64,000 nt of DNA. Origin: JAFNAG01 sp963824985. GTDB taxonomy: Bacteria > Acidobacteriota > UBA6911. Location of the stretch: assembly GCA_963824985.1 (NCBI GenBank), contig CAWGRQ010000039.1:56333-120332 (forward strand), in the 5' to 3' direction. Each line of letters starts with the position of its first letter. Within the stretch, counting starts at the first letter, position 1. Under the pieces are notes generated by a model. That model worked only from the letters and a program-made list of their open reading frames with translations, did no database searches and was not told the DNA's origin. This document shows positions 45,496-53,646 of the stretch, piece by piece. Made by a program: the position numbers and the translations under genes.

Positions 45496-45960
45496 ATGAA
45501 CGCAGAGCCAGTCCTGCAGGAGATCGCGGAAGCGCTGGACGAATGCGGGCTCGAAGCCGTGCTCATTGGGAATGCGGCTGCCGCCTTGCAGGGAGCTCCG
45601 GTCAGCACGGTCGATTTCGATTTCATGTTCCGTAAAACCCCGGTAAACCTGAAAAGACTGAAGAAGCTGTCCAAATCGCTCGGGGCAGTGATCCTCAAGC
45701 CTTTCTATCCGGCCTCGGACCTCTTCCGGCTGGTCAACGACGATCGGGGCATCCAGCTTGATTTCATGCCGGTCGTTCATGGCGTGCGGTCTTTCGAAGG
45801 TCTGAGAGCGCGTGCAAGTCGTGTCTTTTTCGGCCGGCATTCTGTTTGGGTGGCCGACTTGAAGGACATCATCCGCAGCAAACGGGTCCTGGGCCGGCCG
45901 CGGGATCTTGCCGTCCTGGAGATTCTGGAGAAGACGCAGAATGAAAGGGAGAAAGTCTAG
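45496..45960 (+). CDS. Nucleotidyltransferase-fold protein (possible toxin-type NTase)
   Basis: 154 residues. Motifs of the minimal NTase fold: VLIGNAAAALQGAPVST (where most have GGxAxxxHG) and VDFDFMFRKTP, the Asp-x-Asp metal pair, with a third acid in IQLDFMP. KDIIRSKRVLGRPRDLAVLE near the end matches the C-terminal helix of AbiEii-like and related proteins. TATAAT at 45484-45489 is six bases before the ATG, and there is no ribosome site, so the mRNA may be leaderless. Its last 20 bases overlap a small basic gene, which suggests a two-gene unit. Confidence 0.8.
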   Translation: MNAEPVLQEIAEALDECGLEAVLIGNAAAALQGAPVSTVDFDFMFRKTPVNLKRLKKLSKSLGAVILKPFYPASDLFRLVNDDRGIQLDFMPVVHGVRSFEGLRARASRVFFGRHSVWVADLKDIIRSKRVLGRPRDLAVLEILEKTQNEREKV

Positions 45961-46099
45961 GCGCGCACGGCTGCAGGCCTTGAAGAAAGAAAACGAGCGG
46001 GCGCTGCGGGCACAGATCCGGCGTCTCCTCTCGCTTCCCATGAACAAGAGGACGCACTTCCTGCGCGTACGCCTGCCCTTCGGCGGCTCCAGCCTGTAA
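45941..46099 (+). CDS. Small Arg/Lys-rich protein partner of the nucleotidyltransferase
   Basis: 52 residues from the ATG at 45941, inside the end of the NTase gene. It is extremely basic (starts KGRKSRRARLQALKKENERA) with an amphipathic helix and a conserved-looking end MNKRTHFLRVRLPFGGSSL. There is no known domain. The overlap and composition suggest an RNA-binding or antitoxin-like companion of the NTase. The name is a description, not a known family. Confidence 0.6.
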   Translation: MKGRKSRRARLQALKKENERALRAQIRRLLSLPMNKRTHFLRVRLPFGGSSL

Positions 46100-46151
46100 A
46101 CCGGACCAGCCGGGTTCTTCGAAACCGGCACAAGCGTTTATTTATTGATAT

Positions 46152-46655
46152 TTACATGCCGGATTCGTCCGCCGACGGCCCGTAAATCGAGGGGAGCGGC
46201 ACATTCTGGATGCGAATATACACGCTTAGCTGGCCCCGGTGGTGGATCAGGTGGTTAAGCAGGAATCCCCGCAGCACCGCCACCTTCGGCATGGTCATCA
46301 AGACCGTCTCCCCCCGTTTGAGGGACCAGGTTTCCATCATGTCCGCATCAGACTTTGAGGCGATGGCGGCCCTGGCCTTGGCAACATTCTGATCGAAAGC
46401 CGCCAGCAGATCCGCATTGGACCCATAGAGGGTTCGTTTATGGTCCTGGCCGGAGCCCAGATCGACCGATGAGCACTCGACGATACTGCCGACCCAACCC
46501 GGAATCTCAACCAGGTGAGCGGCCAGTTCAGCCAGCGTCATCGACTTTGCGTGCGGTTTCCAATCGGCTTGCGCGAGCGGCACTCGATCGAGCAGCTTGC
46601 GCGTCGTCGCCATTTCGTGATCGTATTCAGGGAGCAATGCATCTTTGATCGCCAT
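46152..46655 (-). CDS. DinB-fold protein (DUF1572/DUF664-like)
   Basis: 167 residues from the ATG at 46655 (GCAGGAGGGACTGTC upstream). Four-helix DinB/YfiT metal fold: LLPEYDHEMATTRKLLDRVP, KSMTLAELAAHLVEIPGW with the first histidine and HLIHHRGQLSVYIRI with the H-x3-H pair (LNHLIHHRGQ). Members bind metal; many serve as thiol transferases. The role here is unknown. Not related to DNA polymerase IV despite the name. Convergent with the small basic gene at 46099. Confidence 0.88.
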   Translation of the reverse strand: MAIKDALLPEYDHEMATTRKLLDRVPLAQADWKPHAKSMTLAELAAHLVEIPGWVGSIVECSSVDLGSGQDHKRTLYGSNADLLAAFDQNVAKARAAIASKSDADMMETWSLKRGETVLMTMPKVAVLRGFLLNHLIHHRGQLSVYIRIQNVPLPSIYGPSADESGM

Positions 46656-46738
46656 GACAGTCCCTCCTGCGAAAAATCCGGGGCGAACATCAATAGGATT
46701 CAAACGGTCGTCACGAGGCCTGGCTCGTAACGAGTTTC

Positions 46739-47000
46739 TTAGTACTCGTGTTCGTAATTACGCCAACGTTTGCTGGTGGGCCTCCAGGGATATTTCGATC
46801 AGCCACATTCCTTCTCTTGTTGCAAGACCGGATAGCCGGGTGCGAGAGCCCACCAGCCCTTCGGGCGCCGGCGGGGCGGCCCTGTCTGCTTTGTCGCTCC
46901 TCCTCAACGATGCACTCACATCGCATTCGTCGTCGCTTCGCGCATCCAGAGCCGCCGCGCTCGGCGCAAACGTTACCGTAATTACGAACGCGAGTACTTA
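46739..47000. repeat. Palindromic element with about 32-bp terminal inverted repeats (family P, copy 2)
   Basis: Left arm TAGTACTCGTGTTCGTAATT then ACGCCAACGTTTGC (46740-46773); right arm is the inverse, ending with TTACGAACGCGAGTACTTAA at 47000. The centre has the stretch GTCGCTCCTCCTCAACGATG also seen in copy 1 at 2779-3076. The right edge forms the TAA stop of the isoaspartyl peptidase on the minus strand. Confidence 0.7.
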
Positions 47001-47888
47001 ATGGCTCGAACCTCCTCGCCGGGCAAACGCCATAAATGGCGTGTCCCAGAGTGTGATGATCGTACCGCCCGCATCGATGGCGATCAAGCCGGCGGAGGCG
47101 GCCGCCAGCGTTTCGATCTCGGCCATGACCGCCTGGGCGGCCTTCTTTAGCGGCGTCCCATCCGCCGCAAGATCGCACAGGCGCTTGGCAGACAACAACA
47201 CCATGATGCGTTCGCCTACTCCAGTCAGGGAAACACCCGCCTTCGGTGTGCAATAGGTTCCAGCCCCAATGATCGGCGAGTCTCCCACGCGTCCCGGATA
47301 GCATTGCCCGGTGCCTCCGGTCGACGTTCCGGCTGCCAGGCGTCCCTCGGCATCCAGAGCCACGCAGCCGACGGTGCCGAGGCGCGGGTGACCGCTTTTC
47401 CAATCCCGTGCCATCTGCTCGTAGTCGAGCCGCATGCAGGCGTCAGTAATGTTCTGCTGCCAATAGGCAATTTTCTGGGGGGTGGCCACGACTCCCGACT
47501 CATGGCCGAGTTTTAAACCCAGCTGCGTGGCCTCGATGCCTGAGAGCATGACGTGCGCATCCCGTTCTAGAATATAACGAGCCAGCCGGATCGGGTGCTT
47601 GAGACCGGGCACCTGGGCTACGGCGCCGGCACGGCCGTCGCTCGCCATGAGGCTGGCGTCCATTCGCGCCACGCCATCGGCCTGAAGATAACTGCCTGTC
47701 CCGGCGTTCAAAACCGGCTCATCTTCAAGCCGCCGTATGGCAGCCTCCGTGGCATCCAATGCGCTTCCGCCGGCTTGCAGAATCTCCCATCCGGCATCCG
47801 CCGCTCGTTCGCATGCCTCCCTGCGGATCGCTTCTTCCTTGGTCGAAACCGCGGCGCAGCCGCCATGCACGATCAACGCTTCTTTCAT
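46998..47888 (-). CDS. Isoaspartyl peptidase / type III L-asparaginase
   Basis: 296 residues. Ntn-hydrolase that self-cleaves before the threonine of HPRLGTVGCVALD, which becomes the nucleophile. EDEPVLNAGTGSYLQADG and GDSPIIGAGTYC match family sites for the propeptide and substrate pocket. It cleaves isoaspartyl dipeptides and asparagine. ATG 47888 starts MKEALIVHGGCAA. Its stop codon abuts the palindromic element downstream. No signal peptide, so cytoplasmic. Confidence 0.94.
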   Translation of the reverse strand: MKEALIVHGGCAAVSTKEEAIRREACERAADAGWEILQAGGSALDATEAAIRRLEDEPVLNAGTGSYLQADGVARMDASLMASDGRAGAVAQVPGLKHPIRLARYILERDAHVMLSGIEATQLGLKLGHESGVVATPQKIAYWQQNITDACMRLDYEQMARDWKSGHPRLGTVGCVALDAEGRLAAGTSTGGTGQCYPGRVGDSPIIGAGTYCTPKAGVSLTGVGERIMVLLSAKRLCDLAADGTPLKKAAQAVMAEIETLAAASAGLIAIDAGGTIITLWDTPFMAFARRGGSSH

Positions 47889-48087
47889 GAAACATCCTCT
47901 CGGATCATCGCCCGGGCTCTTGGGCCTCAGGGACAGGGATCGCCATCACGACCGCCAAAACCGGGAACGGGAGGCACCGAGGGTGCCCCTCGTGCCTTGC
48001 GCGCCTTAAAAACCATGGGGAAGCGAGTGCCTGTATCGCCATGGTTTGCCGATGCCGAACCCTGATGGGCTCAGAATGGCATTCTCC

Positions 48088-48111
48088 GGGGACGGGCGTC
48101 AGCCCGTCCCG
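48088..48111. terminator. Perfect GC-rich hairpin after the M28 gene
   Basis: GGGACGGGC-GTCA-GCCCGTCCC, a 9-bp stem on a four-base loop, located 12 bp beyond the minus-strand stop at 48123. No T run follows on the minus strand, so it is either a weak terminator or a dispersed hairpin repeat. Confidence 0.4.
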
Positions 48112-48122
48112 TTCACTCCGGA

Positions 48123-50268
48123 TTACATTTCGATCAATCCGACGGCCTTCAACTGCTCAAGGTAATTTATGACATCCTGCAGATCGTTCGGATTCTCCCC
48201 CTGCGCATCGAGCATGTATTTAATCTCCAGTGCGCTTTGCCGGCCATTGATCAGCAGCTGCAGTTCTCCGGTGTTCAGTCTTCCCTTCAGCGGGTACTTG
48301 GTCCGGGCGTCGGCGAAAGCTTTCGCTCTGGGATTATCCGCCGTCTGTCCCGCCCCGCCCGCCGGCATGTAATCCCGCCATCCCTGGTAGCCGTTCTCCT
48401 TGACTCTGGCTGTGGTTCTGGGGATGACCCTGGCCGCCTGCTTTTCGAGGTCGCTCATCTGAATGACAACGGGAGCCGTGTTAAGCCGGCGCGCTACGGC
48501 TTTCATATGATTTTCGAGCGCATTCAGATTGGCCCTGCCGATATCGTCCATCGACTTCTGCATGGTCGCCACATAATCACCGACCAACTTCGTATCGGTA
48601 GCCAGCTGGGCGACGGTTGCCAGCGTGTTTTTCTCGTTAATCACTGAGGCGGCAATGCAGGCGCGGCCATAGTTGTATTTCTCGGCGAAATTCTCCGCAG
48701 TCGCCTGTTCAGTGCCTCCAGACCGCGCACCAGCTGGTGGCCGAGGCGGCTGGTCCCGTTGCTGGTGATTTCTCCTGCCAGCTTCATGGCCATGTTGTCA
48801 TCCGCGCTGGCGATCGTATAGGCCGCAGCCGCGGAAATGATCGTGACCCGCTTCATCTGGGTCGGGATCGGATTTGTCCACATGGTCACCCGAGGTGTGA
48901 TACCAGCGATCCGGCCAGGCAATCATCATGATCCCGGGAACGCGCACCCCCCAGTCGTTGAACACGGTATGGTCAGATGCCCCGTAGTATGTCTCGATGC
49001 TGTAGTAGAAAGGCTCATCCGCCCCAGTCGGGGCGACGATGCGTCGCAGGCACCGGACTGAAGTTGCTGCGATTCTGAATGTGCTCCCGATTCGACTCCC
49101 CGACGTAGCGGTAGTAATTCTCCATCACATCATTGATGAAGTGAGCGTTGCCATATGTGGTGCGCATCAGGCAGAAGAAGGACTGGTTCTTGCTCAGCCA
49201 CTCCCCGACCATGTCGAGATTGATGTTGCACAGGGTCTTGGCCATGATTTCCTTGTGGTCCTTGACCCACATGCCGGTCCCGCCGATTTCGGGCCCGATC
49301 AGGAAGCGGATGGTGCGCTTCGGACGCGGGATGCGATTCTCCTGGATCAGCGTGTTGAGCACCCTCGCGGTTTCCATCAGCGCGGCGCAACCGGAGATGT
49401 CGTCATTGCCGCCCTGCTTGACGTAGCCTTCGTACAGGTGGGCGGAGAAGATGATTTCGCCCGCATTGGGGTCGGTCCCAGGAATGTACCAGGTGACATT
49501 CTGGACATCGTAAGGCTTGGTTTCCGAAACCACCTGGGCACGCACGTTGATCTTCTGTCCGGCCAGGAGCCGCTTTTTCAGGTACTCGCCTTCACGCGGC
49601 GGCATCTGAAAGGCAAACTTGACCGTGGCTGCGGCGCCGCTGCCGCCGCCGCGGCCGCCGCCGACCGAACCCCAGGGGAGCTGAAGCGGGTCGAACAGAG
49701 GGCGGGGGGAGTTCATTGCGATGACTCCGACAGCGCCGGTGCTGCTGAGGCTGCCTATGGATCCGTCCGTTACCGCAATCTTGTCTTTCAGATCCTTCCC
49801 TTGAAGGTCTTCCTCGCGCCCGGAACCGACCCAGACAAGCTCGGCGGTCACGTCGGCGGTGACGCTATTGGTGGCCAGCATCGCCGCCATGTCGCGATAA
49901 GATGCCAGCTTCTGCCGGATCGGCTGGGTTTCCCACAGCTCACCTTTGACGGCGTCCCAGGTATTCCCCCCGGGATAGCGGGCGAGCTCGACGCCGGGCA
50001 GGCCGTATTCCTTGATCTTGTTCAGGTAGAATGCGGTCTCATGAAACATGGACGACGGGCCATACTCGGAAGCGGACCGGTCCTTGTCGTAACCGCCGGT
50101 TTCCATAATCGCATACCAGGCGTTTTCACCGGACGACTCCCCGATGATCTCATCCATGATGGTCCGCGGCAGGAAGGTCCACTGCAGCCACGGCGTCATC
50201 TGCGCCAGGGCCATCGCCCCGATAAACAGAATCGCCACAAGAGACAAAAGAAGCGTTCGCTTTGCCAT
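48123..50268 (-). pseudogene. Exported M28-family zinc aminopeptidase with three frameshifts
   Basis: Signal peptide MAKRTLLLSLVAILFIGAMA, then a PA-like insert, then the M28 catalytic domain. Zinc ligands visible: FSAHLYEG, GGNDDISGCAA, IGPEIGGTG, INLDMVGEW, and YYGASDHTVFND in the shifted frame. Frame 1 runs to about 49020 and stops at THRRPDWGG. A second frame continues APTGADEPFYYS to GDHVDKSDP. A third, from about 48886, gives TQMKRVTIISAAAAYTIA, and after about 48700 a fourth section (ENFAEKYNYGRACIAASVIN) runs to the end. All four sections join into one protein of about 710 residues, with no substitution decay evident, so assembly indels are likely. It would act in the periplasm or outside the cell. 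Confidence 0.82.
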
Positions 50269-50280
50269 ACAAATCTCCTC

Positions 50281-51128
50281 GTTGCATCTTTAGAGCGGAA
50301 AGGTCGGTCCCGACCGGTCCAGAGAGGCCCCAGTGTATCCCAACTTGCGCCCGGATGATCCAGCTTTTCGGAGAAGACACCCACGCGCCCAGGGGCGCAC
50401 CCGGGGACGCATGGAAAGTTCGCGCTGCCTTCGTCGGCGATCATTGGAGTCGGGGTCGGAATCGGGGTCGCTGTATCTATCGGCTATTCCGGACTGGGAA
50501 GGCCGATATGGACTGCGATTGCGACCCCGATACCGATTCCGACCCCGAAGGTTGTCTCCTTTTCCGCTGTTTTCGGAACAGCCTCCCACGCGCCCCGGGG
50601 GCGCACCCGGTGACGCATGAAAATGTTTTGTGCTCTCATCGCGCGTTCTCTGCGCCGCCCTTTCAGGGCTGTTGCCAGCTCTCCCGTTTTCCCAGGGCTC
50701 ACGCCCTGGGCTTTGTTGCACCATCCCTTCGGGATTATGGCAGTCGTGAACTGCCTGACCCTTCGGGATTGTTGCAGTCATAAACTGCCTGACTCTTCAG
50801 GATTGTTGCAGTCATAAACTGCCTGACTCTTCAGGATTGTTGCGGTCGTGAGCGGCTAAGCCCTGAAAGGGCGCAATAGCACAGCCCAGGGCGTAAGCCC
50901 TGGGTTAAGGTGCCGAGATTTCAAGCCCTGAAAGGGCGGCACAGGGATGGAAGAGTGAATTGGCGCCACATTCGGTCTTGTTTTCGGAGCAGCCACCCGC
51001 ACCGACAACCAACGAGGCCGGAATCATCTCAGATCTTCTGGCGGCAGCGCACGGCTTGACCTCGAAATCATCGTAAATCCAACCGGAACCCGCCAGGCCC
51101 GGAGGAATTCGCTTTGGACCCCAACGCC
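50281..51128. other. Repeat-rich intergenic region, no gene
   Basis: Holds several repeat types. A direct repeat of about 55 bp occurs at 50363-50415 and 50567-50625 (CCCACGCGCCC, then GGGGCGCACCCGG, then GACGCATG), with a partial third at 50979-51000. GTCGGGGTCGG at about 50450-50476 opposes CGACCCCGA at about 50520-50550, so the region can fold on itself. CCCTTTCAGGGCT and CAGGGCTCACGCCCTG (50658-50710) are mirrored at 50858-50940 (AGCCCTGAAAGGGC, twice, and CAGGGCGTAAGCCCTG). A 34-bp tandem array lies between these arms. Confidence 0.6.
50727..50858. repeat. Tandem array of a 34-bp unit, nearly four copies
   Basis: Units 50727-50760, 50761-50794, 50795-50828 and a partial from 50829. The consensus begins CTTCGGGATTGTTGCAGTCA and ends AACTGCCTGACT; copies differ at a few positions. 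There are no spacers, so this is not CRISPR. It is flanked on both sides by inverted CCCTGAAAGGGC arms. Confidence 0.8.
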
Positions 51129-53486
51129 TCAACCGAGGCGGCCGACGATTTCAAAGCTTTTTTCGCTTCCGGTCGGGATAACGACCGTGTCGTTGTGAGG
51201 GCCGGCCAGGGCGGCCGGCCGACCGTTCACGGTGACGCTCCTGATCGGGGTTTGCCTCGAAACCCGCAGTTTGACCTGAATCTCCTTCGGTGCACCTGCC
51301 TGGGCCAGATCCACGGTCGCCTCGATGCTCCTCGAGACCGGTTTCGCCGCCATTTCGAACCCGACCCGGCCCCAGCGCGTGGGAGCCCGGCTGATCTTTA
51401 TCGTCTGCCCCGACATCACCCAGTCGCGAGGAAGCCCCTTGGCGAAGTAAAGGCGATCTTCATCCGAATCTTCGAGAAGGAGCATCCAGCGGGTCATGAT
51501 GGGGATGGTCTGCTGGGCCGGTATGCAAAAAAGAGCCGTGCCCCCTGTGATGCCGGAAACCTCGCCGGCGATCCATCCGCCGCGCGTGTGCGCGTGGTAT
51601 CGGTGGGCATAAAGGAAGAGCAGGTACTCCTCGATGCGATCAAGGCGCAGCAGCATCTGTGCGTATCCATACGATATGAAACCGAGGATGGCCCGGCTGC
51701 CCGGGCGGGGTACGCTGACGTTGGCAACGACTCCGATGGTGGTGGAACCATAGGCGCGCATCGTGTCGACGACCATGTTGGCCAGTTTCGCAGGAAGAAT
51801 ATCCGCGTGTAGCAATTCAGCATAGAGCCGGTGCGGCCACTGCTGCGGGCTGGGACGCTCCTGCGCCAGAGCATCCCGAAACATCAATTTTGCTCCGGGG
51901 AGCGGCGGCACATAGGGCGGGTTGCGGTCCGGCCACATGTTCTTCTCCATGCTCGCAATCGTGGCGTCCTGCATGGTCTGGCTGCGCTTAAGCCAATCCT
52001 GTGCCTCTCTTTGCATGGCCGGCACAGGTTTGGATTTGTTCAGGTCCAGCCACACCCGGGCGATATCCTTGAGCCCGCGTGCGGAGAAGGCGCTGTTGGC
52101 ATAATAGGGTTTCCACCAGACCTCAGGGGTCGCCGCCAGGCAGGCATCCGATTCGTTCCAGCCCGCGATCAATCCGTATCCTGGATCATCCTGGGGCAGC
52201 TTGAGACTGATGTCGTGCATGTCGGCCAGCAGTTTGGCAGTCGCCTGTATCTTGGCTCGATGCTTGAGCAGCAGGGCGGCATCGCGGGTGTAATTGAAAT
52301 ACTGGGCCAGCAGGGAAAGTGTCAGCCCGAACTGCGCGGTCTCCGGGCCGCGCATGTTGTTGACCCCTTTGGCATCGACGAAATCGGAAAGATAGTTGTC
52401 GATAAACAGCCGCGCCGTTTCGAATCGCCCCCACTCCAGGTTGACAGACAGGCCGCTCGTGAAAATATCCTGGAACCCGTCATATTCCGAACCATAGTAA
52501 TCGCGGTCGACGGCTCCATATTTCGGGTACACGCCTCCCGGCCGGACCATCAGTTCCTTGGCGAAATAGTGCTTCGACATGTCAATCCAGGAGTTGTCGG
52601 GCAGCGAAGCCGGAGCCATCTCCTTCAACTGGAGGTCCCAGTATTCGGCGAATACGAGCAGCGCACGATAGAACTGTTCCGGTCCGGGGTCCAGACGGCC
52701 GGGAGGGAAAGCCGGATAACTGTGACCGTATTGAACCCGGGTCATTTTGCCGTTCTCGATGAGCGCCGAACGATGCCAGGTCTGTACGATGAAGGTGTCG
52801 TGGGCTTCGACGTCGCCGAAAACCACCAGCTCGATATACGCGTTGTCGGAAAGGGGCATGACCTTGCGCACGGCGGGCATCCACCCCCCGATCAGGCCGT
52901 CGAACCGCTTCTGCGCTACATCGGGTCTGCGGAGTTCAGGAAAGTACTGGGAGGGATGATAGGCCCGGGTGTTCCCGACCGTATACACCATCATGGTGTC
53001 GAAGGCTTCCTTGGTGCCGACGAATGCATCCCAGCGCGCACGAGGCGCCGCGCCCGCCGCGCCCCCGCCGGTGGCCGATCCCTGGGGAGGCGCGGCGGAT
53101 TTCACCATGTCGGGATCGGGATCGTCGCCACTTTCCAGGAGTTTGTCAGCCAGAAGATCGGGGCCCGACAGCCCGATATCATTCATATTCAGCCCGAGAT
53201 GCGGTGGGGTGACTTCGGCAAATGACGCTTCGGCGCTCTTGGCGAAAATGCGTGGGGCGCCGGTCGAGGGCACAAACGTCACCACCCCATCCCGCGTGCG
53301 CAGGTCCTCGTAAACCTTCCATGAAACATTGGTTCTTTTGAATTCACAGATGAGGGTGTGCCCCTCGATCTCGGCAGCGTCAAACACAGCTGCCGGTTCG
53401 GGCGCGGCGGCAATGCCTGCCCCGGACAGGGTCTCGACACCGGCGGCGGTCGCCGCCAGGCCCTGCAAAAACTGTCGTCGATCCAT
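51129..53486 (-). CDS. Tat-exported large enzyme, (alpha/alpha)6-barrel glycoside-hydrolase-like, function unknown
   Basis: 785 residues. The start MDRRQFLQGLAATAAGV is a twin-arginine signal (RRQFL). The middle (about 330-620) is helix-rich with repeated Trp and aromatic motifs such as IAGWNESDACLAATPEVWWK and GGVYPKYGAVDRDYYG, which suggests an (alpha/alpha)6 toroid glycosidase; Glu/Asp in WNESDA could be catalytic. The C-terminal 120 residues (YFAKGLPRDWVMSGQTIKI to the end) resemble the beta-sandwich of such enzymes. A low-complexity Gly/Ala insert lies near 135-150. I cannot place it in a GH family. Same strand as the downstream M28 gene and upstream GH3 gene, which fits a sugar- or glycoprotein-degrading group. 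Confidence 0.75.
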   Translation of the reverse strand: MDRRQFLQGLAATAAGVETLSGAGIAAAPEPAAVFDAAEIEGHTLICEFKRTNVSWKVYEDLRTRDGVVTFVPSTGAPRIFAKSAEASFAEVTPPHLGLNMNDIGLSGPDLLADKLLESGDDPDPDMVKSAAPPQGSATGGGAAGAAPRARWDAFVGTKEAFDTMMVYTVGNTRAYHPSQYFPELRRPDVAQKRFDGLIGGWMPAVRKVMPLSDNAYIELVVFGDVEAHDTFIVQTWHRSALIENGKMTRVQYGHSYPAFPPGRLDPGPEQFYRALLVFAEYWDLQLKEMAPASLPDNSWIDMSKHYFAKELMVRPGGVYPKYGAVDRDYYGSEYDGFQDIFTSGLSVNLEWGRFETARLFIDNYLSDFVDAKGVNNMRGPETAQFGLTLSLLAQYFNYTRDAALLLKHRAKIQATAKLLADMHDISLKLPQDDPGYGLIAGWNESDACLAATPEVWWKPYYANSAFSARGLKDIARVWLDLNKSKPVPAMQREAQDWLKRSQTMQDATIASMEKNMWPDRNPPYVPPLPGAKLMFRDALAQERPSPQQWPHRLYAELLHADILPAKLANMVVDTMRAYGSTTIGVVANVSVPRPGSRAILGFISYGYAQMLLRLDRIEEYLLFLYAHRYHAHTRGGWIAGEVSGITGGTALFCIPAQQTIPIMTRWMLLLEDSDEDRLYFAKGLPRDWVMSGQTIKISRAPTRWGRVGFEMAAKPVSRSIEATVDLAQAGAPKEIQVKLRVSRQTPIRSVTVNGRPAALAGPHNDTVVIPTGSEKSFEIVGRLG

Positions 53487-53646
53487 ATTGCCCCCCTTCG
53501 AAGAAGAGAAAGGATTGAGAAGCGGTCACGGAGATCCGCAGCGCGAATCTCATCTTGCCGCGCAATCAGGACGCTATTTCCCCCGATTCTGTCCCGCAGC
53601 GCCGTTTTTCACGAGGATCTCCATGCCTGCATTCCACAGGCGGAAA

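Noticed and set aside
49039..50358. Plus-strand ORF of 439 residues opposite the M28 gene
   Set aside because: Antisense to a clear signal peptide and zinc-peptidase motifs; no sense of its own.
50727..50858. Regular repeats that could be taken for a CRISPR array
   Set aside because: The 34-bp units follow each other without spacers, and there are no cas genes.
51831..53225. Plus-strand ORF of 464 residues opposite the Tat-exported enzyme
   Set aside because: Shadow ORF; no motif or start signal.
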